Source of the DNA: Capnocytophaga ochracea DSM 7271
GTDB lineage: Bacteria; Bacteroidota; Bacteroidia; Flavobacteriales; Flavobacteriaceae
Reading direction: 5' to 3'
Assembly (NCBI RefSeq): GCF_000023285.1
Contig: NC_013162.1
Location: 784,501 to 848,500 of the forward strand
DNA length: 64,000 nucleotides
Translations under genes and position numbers: made by a program
Shown here: positions 16,749 through 23,520 of the stretch, piece after piece
How the letters are laid out: every line of letters begins with the position of its first letter
Position numbering within the stretch: position 1 is the stretch's first letter
Notes under the pieces: generated by a model
The model's database searches: none
Told to the model about the DNA's origin: nothing
What the model saw: only the letters and a program-made list of their open reading frames with translations

Positions 16749-17014
16749 TTAATCTGTATCAATTCGCCAAGCTTACTGCTTGCCGAAAGGAAAAGTGCAT
16801 CATCGGTCTTAATCTCTTCATCTCCTCCCAACCAACAGTTGGTAAGGATAGCCTCATTAAACTTCATCGGGTCTTTCGTTGCCAATGTCGAAGCATAACT
16901 CAGGGTAGCGCGGTCAGGCGTTCTCAAGTATGCCACTTTGTCATCTACTCGCAATACAAATACTTCTTTGTACTTGGCTTTCCATTGTTTGATTTGTTCT
17001 TTTGTTACGTCCAT
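16724..17014 (-). CDS. Tail assembly chaperone, short form
   Basis: This 96-residue protein lies exactly between the tail tube and tape measure genes, the position of the G protein that coats the tape measure during tail assembly. The sequence is helical and acidic in its second half (FNEAILTNCWLGGDEEIKTDD, then SSKLGELIQIKEATLEKL) and begins with a short strand region (YKEVFVLRVDDKVAYLRTP). Its end overlaps an open -1 frame that would make a longer GT-like form. The family assignment is by position and that overlap. Confidence 0.65.
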   Translation of the reverse strand: MDVTKEQIKQWKAKYKEVFVLRVDDKVAYLRTPDRATLSYASTLATKDPMKFNEAILTNCWLGGDEEIKTDDALFLSASSKLGELIQIKEATLEKL

Positions 17015-17050
17015 TTTTTATCAATTTGCTAATTTCTAATTTCCCCGCCT

Positions 17051-17113
17051 GTGTGGCTCACACTCGCTTGTGTGGCTCACACTTGGCTGTCGTGCTACGA
17101 CTGTGGCTCACAC
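17051..17113. repeat. GC-rich repeat words between tail tube and chaperone genes
   Basis: Three copies of the palindrome-like word GTGTGGCTCACAC (17051-17063 and 17070-17082, and a shorter one at 17102-17113) and one GTCGTGCTACGAC word fill the gap. The same words occur in chromosomal gaps elsewhere in the window (near 33.33, 47.66 and 51.5 kb), so they are host repeat words, not tail genes. Confidence 0.6.
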
Positions 17114-17530
17114 CTACGATTGGCGTTTTACATCAGTGAAGATAATAGGAAGCTCTACAACCATATTTTTATCCCCCTGCTTCATCGCCTTTTTCACTTC
17201 TGTAAATTCCACATTCTTGAGAATATCGGTTACTATTTGTCCACCTTCTGAGGGCACGTAAGCAACAACCAAGTCAAAGTTAAGGTTCAGAATGTCGTTG
17301 TTTTTGGCATCACGCGTCATTGCTTCCAATTCACTTTGCCAAATGCTCAACTTCCCCTCAAAACTGTGATTACCTCTTACAATGCTCAAAGGTTTACTCC
17401 CACGTCCGTAAAGCGCTGATTTCTCTTTTTTCTCAGTGTATTCTACTTCTGTCACCCCGGCAATAATACGCCCTCCAAAGGCAATCGAAATATCGCTCCA
17501 CGCATACTGTTTACTACTAAATGTTCCCAT
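17114..17530 (-). CDS. Tail tube protein
   Basis: This is the inner tube of the contractile tail. The 138-residue sequence opens GTFSSKQYAWSDISIAFGG and has the tube-protein pattern of alternating beta strands: VTEVEYTEKKEKSALYGRG, then GNHSFEGKLSIWQSELEAM, and a C-terminal strand region (NVEFTEVKKAMKQGDKNM, VVELPIIFTDVK). The GRGxKPLxI...G.....G motif is common to phage tubes. It sits directly downstream of the sheath gene, the standard order. Hcp-like and gp19-like tube proteins share this fold, so the exact family was not resolved. Confidence 0.75.
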   Translation of the reverse strand: MGTFSSKQYAWSDISIAFGGRIIAGVTEVEYTEKKEKSALYGRGSKPLSIVRGNHSFEGKLSIWQSELEAMTRDAKNNDILNLNFDLVVAYVPSEGGQIVTDILKNVEFTEVKKAMKQGDKNMVVELPIIFTDVKRQS

Positions 17531-17564
17531 TTTTTTCTAATTTATTAATTTATTAATTTGCTAA

Positions 17565-17646
17565 TTTCCCGCTCGTCGTGCTACGTCTGTCTGTGCGACT
17601 CGCTCCTGCCTATGCGGCTCGCATCTGTCGTGCTACGACCTCGCAC
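17565..17646. repeat. GC-rich repeat words between sheath and tube genes
   Basis: The 116-bp gap between the sheath and tube genes contains GTCGTGCTACG-like and TGCGGCTCGCA-like palindromic words that recur at 21.89-21.93, 23.66-23.70, 47.68 and 48.2 kb. They are evidence of host intergenic repeats having entered the tail locus. Confidence 0.5.
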
Positions 17647-18819
17647 CTAATTTTCTTCTTTCTTCGTGGTAAAACCAATATTCACCTCAATAAAATCAGC
17701 ATAACCCACAGGAAGGAGTTTTAATCCTACTACCACTTTACCTGTTTGCAACACCTTCTGTTCAGGGTCTATATTGATGTTCACTGCCGATAGCTCCCCT
17801 TTCGAAACCATTTCGCTCTGCAAAGTGCTCTCCAACTTGGTTTGCCAACTCTTGATAATAGCAGGGTGAATGCTTCCCTCTTCTGAAAGTAACACCTCAT
17901 CGCTTAATTCCTCTACCAAAGCCCCATAAGCAAGAAGTAACGCCTTGTCCATTACCAATCCGCTACTGAGACTCTTAAAATCATCAGTAGGTTTGGTAAG
18001 CGTATTATCTCCTGAAAAATAGTAGCCTGAACGCCCTACAAAGGTACGAAAGAAAATATACCCTTTGTCGTCTAAGGCGTCCCACTGGTCAGCTTTGCTG
18101 TCAATAGTAGTTCCGTCAGTAAAATAAGCCACCAATGGCAATACACTACCGTCCTTCACGCGGTGAATTTTTCGCTGTACGGGTATAGCACTCATTTTGC
18201 CTAAGAACAAACCTACTGATGCTTCTTTTTCCTTATCGTCATTACCGATAAAGCAAGCCACTTTGTTGAGTTCGTTTTCCGAAAAATTAGTAAGGTCAGC
18301 TACTTTGCCGTTCCAGCTGTTGCCCGATACCACTACTCTAAAAGGCATATACTTCTTTTCAAAGTGCTCAGCAATAGCTTGTGCTTTCACTACGGCTGTT
18401 TGTACATCAGTATCTAAGCCCGCGGTGATAGTTTCGCTACCAGTTGCTTTTTTCACCACACCCAATACCCTAATAGCACCTTTGGCATCAGCTATAAGAG
18501 TTGGAGCAAAAGCACCATCTTTGTCAAGCATTGCGGTCATAGTCGTAGCGTCCGATATGAGCATTACCCACAGAGGTGTACCCGTAGAAGCTTGTTCGTA
18601 AAATGCTTTAATGTGCTTGTAAGCAAAAGCGTTTTCAGCCTCCGAAATACCTAATGCTACGGCTTCGTTTAAGGAAAATACTTGGTACGATTTCCCGAGT
18701 TCTACCTTACTGGCTACTCCACTACCTGTAATAATAAGACCAGTAACTTTTTGAATGTTATTGCCTGTACGGTTCATACCATCCTTGGCAATGTTAAATA
18801 ATACTTTTGGTAATCCCAT
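17647..18819 (-). CDS. Contractile tail sheath protein (DUF2586-like)
   Basis: This is the sheath whose contraction drives the tube. The 390-residue sequence matches the DUF2586 type used by Bacteroidota tails: N-terminal VLFNIAKDGMNRTGNNI, then VTGLIITGSGVASKVELGK, the helix AYKHIKAFYEQA followed by STGTPLWVMLISDAT, and the C-terminal core strand-helix segment (AIIKSWQTKLESTLQSEMV, then VGLKLLPVGYADFIEVNIGF). The FIEVNIGF end is the part that forms the sheath handshake strand in other sheaths. Presence of a sheath shows the tail is contractile, so an R-type rather than F-type particle. Confidence 0.8.
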   Translation of the reverse strand: MGLPKVLFNIAKDGMNRTGNNIQKVTGLIITGSGVASKVELGKSYQVFSLNEAVALGISEAENAFAYKHIKAFYEQASTGTPLWVMLISDATTMTAMLDKDGAFAPTLIADAKGAIRVLGVVKKATGSETITAGLDTDVQTAVVKAQAIAEHFEKKYMPFRVVVSGNSWNGKVADLTNFSENELNKVACFIGNDDKEKEASVGLFLGKMSAIPVQRKIHRVKDGSVLPLVAYFTDGTTIDSKADQWDALDDKGYIFFRTFVGRSGYYFSGDNTLTKPTDDFKSLSSGLVMDKALLLAYGALVEELSDEVLLSEEGSIHPAIIKSWQTKLESTLQSEMVSKGELSAVNINIDPEQKVLQTGKVVVGLKLLPVGYADFIEVNIGFTTKKEEN

Positions 18820-18953
18820 TTTTTAATTATGTGTTTTTGTTAATTATTTAATAAATGTCCCCCTACCCCTCCCTTATTATATCCTTAATTGTAACTCTAC
18901 TAATAAAAAGGCAAAATAGTTAAAAACAACTGTTCTCTATTAACTCTCAATCG

Positions 18954-19517
18954 TTAAAGGCTTTCCTCTTTTTTAGAATTGTTACCAGGGCGGTCAGTAG
19001 CGGTTACTATTATTTTATCACCTGTAAGCGAGGTATTAGTAACCGTAGTGGTGTACACCCATTTGCCCTGTACAAGAGTGGCGCTACCTTCTTCCACAAG
19101 AGTAGCATCGTGGTCTTCAATACGCACTTTCACAGCTACGACCTTAAAAGCATCACCCGCCTCTATCATTATTTTCTCTCCTGTGGCACTACCTGTATAG
19201 CCTGAATGGTCTATATGGGTAATTTTAGGAGCGCGCAAATAGTCAGTCATCGCCATATTATAAGCCGATACATTCCTGCGCTTTTTAGCCTCTGCTGTAT
19301 AATCCTCTTTTAGCGAAGGGTCTTGCAAAGCGTTTTTGGCATATGCCGAAGCGCGTACAAATCTCTCTTGTTGTGCTTTCTGAGAAGCACTGGGAGCTTT
19401 GGTGTGTGAAGGAGGGGTCGCGACAATAGTTTCTCCTCCGCGTTGGCGAAATACAAACACTTTCCCTACTTTACCACTAAGCCCTGTAATGGCATAGTTT
19501 GATTTACTTTTTCCCAT
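18954..19517 (-). CDS. Unrecognised structural protein upstream of the sheath gene
   Basis: This 187-residue protein is not recognised with certainty. Its first half contains a conserved-looking motif (SNYAITGLSGKVGKVFVFRQ) and basic helical stretches (KKRRNVSAYNMAMTDYLRA). The second half reads as a beta-rich Ig-like domain (KITHIDHSGYTGSATGEKI, WVYTTTVTNTSLTGDKIIV). It is the first gene of the structural block, 134 bp upstream of the sheath gene. It might be a tail terminator, decoration or secreted cap. I would not call it a head protein. Confidence 0.5.
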   Translation of the reverse strand: MGKSKSNYAITGLSGKVGKVFVFRQRGGETIVATPPSHTKAPSASQKAQQERFVRASAYAKNALQDPSLKEDYTAEAKKRRNVSAYNMAMTDYLRAPKITHIDHSGYTGSATGEKIMIEAGDAFKVVAVKVRIEDHDATLVEEGSATLVQGKWVYTTTVTNTSLTGDKIIVTATDRPGNNSKKEESL

Positions 19518-19600
19518 TTCTTTAATTTTTTTTGTTATACATTATTTTAATTGTAAGTGCACTTCTATCGTTTGTTTTACGGTGCAAAATTCCGGCGGTT

Positions 19601-19671
19601 TTTTCAGTTCTGAAAATCGGCAAACAAGCCTTGTACTTATTTTCCCCAACCATTGTACTAATTTGGTACAA
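19601..19671. promoter_or_regulatory. Cluster of palindromes upstream of the structural operon
   Basis: Between the divergent structural operon and the gp25-like gene are TTTTCAG/CTGAAAA (19601-19607 and 19610-19616) and TTGTAC/GTACAA (19653-19658 and 19666-19671), with a third TTGTAC at 19631-19636. They lie upstream of the sheath block on one side and of the 93-residue gene on the other, so they may be operators for the late genes. The string TTGTTTTACGGTGCAAAA near 19.57 kb also occurs in the repressor control region near 22.05 kb. Confidence 0.45.
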
Positions 19672-19736
19672 GCGTTGAACGTCTTTTTCCTTACCTCATC
19701 TATATGTACGACCTTTGCACTATCAACAAATAACAA

Positions 19737-20018
19737 ATGTGTAAAATGAAAGATTTACTCTTAATCAAAAACGATTTGCACCTTGCTGAAGGTGATTTTC
19801 AAGTAGGCTTATCTGAGCCCCAACATCAAAAAGCTATTCTTACTGCCGAAAAAGGACAGTGGAAAGAGCACCCCGAAGTGGGGGTGGGTATTGCCCAAAT
19901 GCTCGCCGACGACCTTTATACCGAAATGCTTATTGAGGTAAAAAAGCAATTGGAGTACGACGGTATACCCGTGAAAAACGTAACCCTTACCCCTCAGAGC
20001 TCACTGCTGATAGACTAA
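19737..20018 (+). CDS. Baseplate wedge protein, gp25 / Mu gp46-like
   Basis: This 93-residue protein reads like the small baseplate wedge component: NDLHLAEGDFQVGLSEPQHQ, then AILTAEKGQWKEHPEVGVGI, then KKQLEYDGIPVKNVTLTP, the GD..(V/I)G...Q...L....G....P..GVG pattern of gp25/gp46 proteins in Bacteroidota phages. An ATG at 19746 (MKDLLLI) is an equally good start. It is transcribed opposite to every other tail gene, an odd arrangement for a stoichiometric baseplate part. A weak promoter-like GACCTTTG precedes it. Confidence 0.55.
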   Translation: MCKMKDLLLIKNDLHLAEGDFQVGLSEPQHQKAILTAEKGQWKEHPEVGVGIAQMLADDLYTEMLIEVKKQLEYDGIPVKNVTLTPQSSLLID

Positions 20019-20038
20019 TAGTTCCCCCTTTGTGGGGA

Positions 20039-20251
20039 CTATCTTTCGGCATAACCGCCCTGAAAATAAAGTATTGCTTCAATAGTACGAGGTGATAAAA
20101 ACATAATGTTTGCCACCTCCTCTACAAGAGCATCTATCTTCCACTGAGGGTGCTTGGCGCTCAGTTCTTCAAAAAGTTGACGCACTTTTTCATTGCGTTT
20201 TTGCAAGCGCTCTTTGCGCTGTTGTGTATTATCACATTTCATATGTTTCAT
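20039..20251 (-). CDS. Small HTH-like phage protein
   Basis: This 70-residue protein is basic at its N terminus and has a helix-turn-helix-like C-terminal part (PQWKIDALVEEVANIMFLS, then PRTIEAILYFQGGY). Proteins of this size with the same layout are frequent beside Gam in Mu-like phages of Bacteroidota, which fits its neighbour. It could be a small transcription regulator of the tail genes. It faces the gp25-like gene tail to tail. Confidence 0.5.
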   Translation of the reverse strand: MKHMKCDNTQQRKERLQKRNEKVRQLFEELSAKHPQWKIDALVEEVANIMFLSPRTIEAILYFQGGYAER

Positions 20252-20275
20252 TTTTTAAATGTTAAACTTTTTGCC

Positions 20276-20311
20276 AACTTTGGTAGAGCTTTTTTCAACT
20301 CTACCAAAGTT
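20276..20311. terminator. Hairpin with T-run on the plus strand
   Basis: The arms AACTTTGGTAGAG (20276-20288) and CTCTACCAAAGTT (20299-20311) flank a 10-nt loop, and a run of T follows on the plus strand. It would end rightward transcription from the 93-residue gene after it has passed antisense over the small HTH gene. On the minus strand no T-run follows. Confidence 0.55.
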
Positions 20312-20365
20312 TTTTTTTCACCTTTGCTTCTCACTCCCTATTGCCTGAGACCTGGGGCCTATTAC

Positions 20366-20869
20366 CTAAGCCTTCACTTCCACAAAAAAAGTCTCATCTT
20401 GAGTCACCACTACTCCTATTTTTGGAAAGAAGTCAGCTATTTGCGTATTGTTGCGTTCAGCAAGTAGCTTATCTTTTGCTGGTTCTTCGGCTATGCGCAC
20501 ATAAGCAGGCAAAAATTCTTTCAGCAGGTTTGTTACCGTATTCCACGTAAAACCTTTTAGCGTTTTCAGTTTCGGCGTACCTGTGCGGAATCCTATGGTA
20601 CCGTGCAAACTGTCGAGTGATTTCTTCTTAACAAATAAACTGTCTTTATTTGCCAATGCATAGGCTTGTAATACATCAAAATTGGTGTCTTTTATTTCTT
20701 TAAGAGTCGCCAATTCATTCGTGTATTTATTGCGTATCGTTGCAATTTGCTTCTCTATCAACGCATTTATTTTACTCATTCGCGCCTCTGCCTTTGCATA
20801 AGTAGAAAAAGCATTCTCCATTTGTGTTTTAGTTACCCCAGTAGGGATTATTCTTTTTGTTCTTGCCAT
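20366..20869 (-). CDS. gam: Host-nuclease inhibitor Gam-like DNA-end-binding protein
   Basis: This 167-residue protein matches Mu Gam: a long N-terminal coiled coil (MENAFSTYAKAEARMSKIN, then LIEKQIATIRNKYTNELA) followed by a beta region with SLDSLHGTIGFRTGTPKLK, the conserved Gam signature, and a C-terminal helix plus strand (ADFFPKIGVVVTQDETFFVE). Mu Gam binds free double-stranded DNA ends and is related to Ku. Here it is kept although no transposase is nearby, so it is probably a relic or has a new role. Confidence 0.8.
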   Translation of the reverse strand: MARTKRIIPTGVTKTQMENAFSTYAKAEARMSKINALIEKQIATIRNKYTNELATLKEIKDTNFDVLQAYALANKDSLFVKKKSLDSLHGTIGFRTGTPKLKTLKGFTWNTVTNLLKEFLPAYVRIAEEPAKDKLLAERNNTQIADFFPKIGVVVTQDETFFVEVKA

Positions 20870-21017
20870 TTTTGTATTGTTTTTTAATCGTTAATTTTAA
20901 ATGTAAATAGAGAGAGGTTCATAATCAATTTGTTAACCCATCCCTTGATTGGTATTACTAATTCTAAAATTCTCTCCCCTACCCTACCTTTAGCCCATCG
21001 CCAGTTTTATCTTTTAC

Positions 21018-21320
21018 TCACATACCCAGCTGTGAGCCCTCGCTGGCTTTATCTTTTACCTTATAAAGCGGGTGTTTTCTTACTGGTTGCCACTCCCTTT
21101 GCTCGTCTAGCCAAAGCAGGTGTCGCTCTTCGTCGTATTTAAAGATGGGGGCACGCCAACCGTTCTGTTCCACCCACGTTTGTAGTTCTTGCACGCGAGC
21201 AGGTACCTCATCCGTACGTCCTGCGCGGTATTGTGAGGTTTGTAGTCTTTCCTCAAAAGTAAGCACCTGCAAAAAACTATCAAGAGCAAGCGCTTGGGTA
21301 TATTCTAAAAATCTATTCAT
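21018..21320 (-). CDS. Unknown early-region protein
   Basis: This 100-residue protein is not recognised. It is tryptophan-rich in the middle (LQTWVEQNGWRAPIFKYDEE, then HLLWLDEQREWQPV) and otherwise charged. It follows the 65-residue gene and precedes the gam-like gene, so it belongs to the early block of a Mu-like element. The gap from 20870 to 21017 has no gene and only an AT-rich spacer. Confidence 0.5.
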   Translation of the reverse strand: MNRFLEYTQALALDSFLQVLTFEERLQTSQYRAGRTDEVPARVQELQTWVEQNGWRAPIFKYDEERHLLWLDEQREWQPVRKHPLYKVKDKASEGSQLGM

Positions 21321-21408
21321 TGTAATTTTTTTTGTTATTTGTTATTTTTCACTTTACTATTCACTTTTGCATCACTTTCCCTAATGCCTGAAACCTGATG
21401 CCTGAAAC

Positions 21409-21606
21409 CTAATCCCTATTCACTACAAGCCGTCCATATTTTTTCAGCTCACTCCACCAGTTCACCTTATGCCCACTAACTCTTCTGGGCAAATAGCGCA
21501 CAGGCTGATGATAACTTTTGGCTTTTTCTAACAACACAACCGCTTGCTCGCGGAGCTTGCGCTGTACATACTCATAGTCACTGACTTCATTTAAATGTAT
21601 TCTCAT
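21409..21606 (-). CDS. Small basic protein, first gene of the leftward block
   Basis: This 65-residue protein is not recognised. It is basic with an N-terminal helix (SDYEYVQRKLREQAVVLLEK) and Arg/Trp-rich end (YLPRRVSGHKVNWW). It is the first gene downstream of the divergent repressor control region, separated by about 450 bp, the position of early regulators in Mu-like phages. Evidence for its being expressed is positional only. Confidence 0.4.
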   Translation of the reverse strand: MRIHLNEVSDYEYVQRKLREQAVVLLEKAKSYHQPVRYLPRRVSGHKVNWWSELKKYGRLVVNRD

Positions 21607-22018
21607 TGTTTTTAATTTTTAATATTAATTCAATTTATAACCCTAATAATCAATCGTCACATTCTCAGCAACACTAACTTGCCGACTTTACAGGATTTCT
21701 TTTTAATAATCCCTTAAAATTCTTACGTCTTCTTACGTTTAATTGCACTCTACAAGGCGAAGCCCTGATTTTTTTGAAACTAATTTGTTTTTAATTTCTA
21801 CCTTTTAGGTGTTCTTCATTAAAAATATAATTTCGTACGCCTCTCTCATTTTCTAATTTTCAAATTTGCTAATTTGCTAATTTTCCTCGTGCCTGTGCGG
21901 CTCGCACCTGCTCGTCGTGCTACAACCCTACTTCTCATTTTCTAATTTTCTAATTCTCAAATTTACTAATTTGCTAATTTTTCTACTGCCGTAACGTCGA
22001 TTATCCATAAAATTTTTG
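21607..22018. other. Long leader/low-complexity gap between early tail block and control region
   Basis: No gene is seen here. The stretch contains AT-rich (TTTCTAAT)-like tracts, one TGCGGCTCGCA/CGTCGTGCTACAA repeat pair near 21.89-21.93 kb, and would be the untranslated leader of the leftward transcript starting near 22050. Confidence 0.5.
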
Positions 22019-22026
22019 TACTTTTG
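22019..22026 (+). promoter_or_regulatory. Possible promoter -7 box of the repressor gene
   Basis: TACTTTTG matches the Bacteroidota -7 consensus TAnnTTTG and points toward the repressor gene 130 bp downstream. No clear TTG box is present at the right distance upstream, so this is tentative. Confidence 0.35.
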
Positions 22027-22057
22027 CTCATTGTTCTATTCATTTTGTTTTACGGTG

Positions 22058-22088
22058 CAAAAATATAGGATATTTTCTACATTTCCAA
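22058..22088 (-). promoter_or_regulatory. Leftward promoter of the tail locus
   Basis: On the minus strand the box TATTTTTG (22058-22065) lies 20 bp from a TTG (22086-22088), exactly the Bacteroidota TTG-N20-TAnnTTTG form. It would start transcription leftward toward the Gam and tail genes and overlaps a long inverted repeat. Confidence 0.6.
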
Positions 22089-22103
22089 TTTTTTTGTAGA
22101 AAA
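22073..22103. promoter_or_regulatory. Inverted repeat, candidate repressor operator
   Basis: The arms TTTTCTACA (22073-22081) and TGTAGAAAA (22095-22103) are perfect 9-bp inverted repeats with a 13-bp spacer. The spacer contains the TTG box of the leftward promoter. A dimeric repressor bound here would block that promoter. It lies 54 bp upstream of the repressor start codon. Confidence 0.55.
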
Positions 22104-22156
22104 TTTTTTATGTTTTTGTCTATCTGATTAATTGTCAATAAAATATTTTTCTCAGT

Positions 22157-22990
22157 ATGTCAAATATTGTTAGTAGAGTAAAAGATTATATCGATTTCAA
22201 GGGATTATCGGTTAGAAAGTTTGAAGAGCTTGTGGGCTTTTCCAACGGTGCTTTTGCGACTCAGTATAAAAATAACAAGTCTATTGGAAGCGATAAAATA
22301 GAAAATATTCTACAATCTTTTCCCGAACTAAATGCTGAATGGTTGCTCACAGGTAAAGGTCCTATGTTAAAAAATAAGGAGATTGTCGAAACTCCCCGTG
22401 TAGAAATTATCAAACCTTTAAAAGTAGAAGGAAGAGATTTAACTCCCAAGGTGGTAGTGGTTGAAGAAGACGAACTTTTTAACCCCATACCCTTAGTGCC
22501 TATATACGCTCAAGCGGGCTATCTCAATGGTTATGAAGACCCCGAATACATAAAAGAACTCCCTATGTACAACCTTCCCGAAATGCGAAACGGCACTTTC
22601 AGAATGTTTCAAGTAAACGGACTCTCTATGTTCCCCACTCTGCAAGACGGCAGTTATGTGGTAGGGCAATTCGTCGAAAATTGGGAGTGGCTATCAGATA
22701 ACAGGGTGTGCGTAGTAGTTACAGAGCGCGACGGAGTGATTGTAAAACGGGTTTTAAACAAAATAAGAAAATATGGTAGTCTGTATTGCAAATCCGATAA
22801 TCGCGACTACCCGCATATTACCGTTAGAGCTGAAGATATTAAAGAAGTATGGGAATGTAAAATGCACCTCTCTTTCGAGTTCCTCGACCCTATCCCTGAG
22901 TACCAAAAAATTGCCGATTTAGAAGCCAACGTTCAGTTCCTAACCGAACGTGTAGAACAATTAGAACATCACAACAAACCCATTTTATAG
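22157..22990 (+). CDS. LexA/CI-type S24 repressor with HTH domain
   Basis: This is a phage-type repressor, transcribed away from the tail locus. Residues 1-65 form a helix-turn-helix (FEELVGFSNGAFATQYKNN, then ILQSFPELNAEWLLTGKGP). The C-terminal S24 peptidase domain has the catalytic Ser157 in GLSMFPTLQDG and Lys197 in GVIVKRV, and a likely self-cleavage site Ala120-Gly121 in YAQAGYLNG. Such repressors are cut with the help of activated RecA during DNA damage, so tail expression could be tied to the SOS response. The 277-residue length is normal, and the C terminus adds a short coiled coil. The inverted repeat at 22073-22103 is the candidate operator. Confidence 0.85.
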   Translation: MSNIVSRVKDYIDFKGLSVRKFEELVGFSNGAFATQYKNNKSIGSDKIENILQSFPELNAEWLLTGKGPMLKNKEIVETPRVEIIKPLKVEGRDLTPKVVVVEEDELFNPIPLVPIYAQAGYLNGYEDPEYIKELPMYNLPEMRNGTFRMFQVNGLSMFPTLQDGSYVVGQFVENWEWLSDNRVCVVVTERDGVIVKRVLNKIRKYGSLYCKSDNRDYPHITVRAEDIKEVWECKMHLSFEFLDPIPEYQKIADLEANVQFLTERVEQLEHHNKPIL

Positions 22991-23304
22991 CCTATCAGAA
23001 TTGGTTTGCGAATCTTTTTTGTCCTACACTTTGCCAAAGTTATACTGCGTCTCGTGCCACAACCTCATATTATCCTCGTCATTGGTCATTCGTCCCTCGT
23101 CATTTCTTCCCTTTTCCGTCCCTACATTCCCCCTCGTAGAGGGAAGTCCGCGAGAGCGGAGTAAGTGTAAAGGGGGAGGTTTCTATTACACTTCCCCATT
23201 TACTAATTTTCTAATTTTCTAATTTGCTAATTCCCTAATTATCCCTTCTCCTTCCCATCATACTCCCCCCTATTGCCTAAGGCCTAAGACCTATCACCCA
23301 TTCC
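22991..23304. other. Intergenic repeat mosaic between repressor and trpS
   Basis: No gene is seen. This part contains an ACTTTGCCAAAGT word near 23.03 kb, a TCCGCGAGAGCGGA hairpin (23147-23160) and CTAAGGCC-like words near 23.28 kb. The next 200 bp are a copy of the five-copy repeat element. Confidence 0.5.
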
Positions 23305-23520
23305 TCTTTCTTTCGCCTCGAAACCCTCTTTTTACCATTTTTAGCCTTGTTGTATTATATTATGAATCAACTTTTTATATACCCTTTCTATAACAATCGT
23401 CCAAGATTCGTATAAGCTTCCTATAAGCTCTCTATAAGCTAACCCCACCCTTCTTACACCCTTTTTTCATCAAAAACCCTACCTCCCCTCTTCCGAACTT
23501 CTCCGATATCTTCCGAAAAC
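23305..23520 (+). repeat. Five-copy intergenic repeat element, copy A
   Basis: This stretch of about 210 bp is shared with four others in the window. It opens with a C/T-rich segment containing TTTCGCCTCGAAACC, then a T-rich part with TTAGCCTTGTTGTATTATA, then an array in which 11-bp units such as TATAAGCTnnC repeat head to tail, and ends with TTACACCCTTTTTTCATCAA. No open reading frame is conserved. See copies B-E at about 33.4, 41.9, 47.7 and 61.4 kb. Confidence 0.85.

Noticed and set aside
19542-19736. A 64-codon minus-strand open frame between the structural block and the gp25-like gene
   Set aside because: It covers the palindromic control region and has no recognisable features; more likely regulatory DNA.
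7142-22990. A complete Mu-like prophage
   Set aside because: Gam, HTH-like protein, repressor and tail genes fit Mu-like phages, but no transposase, portal, capsid or terminase reading frame was found on either strand.
23001-23222. Plus-strand open frame of 73 codons after the repressor gene
   Set aside because: Consists of recurrent intergenic words and low-complexity tracts.
23305-23520. Insertion sequence or remnant transposase gene in the five-copy repeat element
   Set aside because: No copy has an open frame with transposase motifs, and no terminal inverted repeats were recognised.
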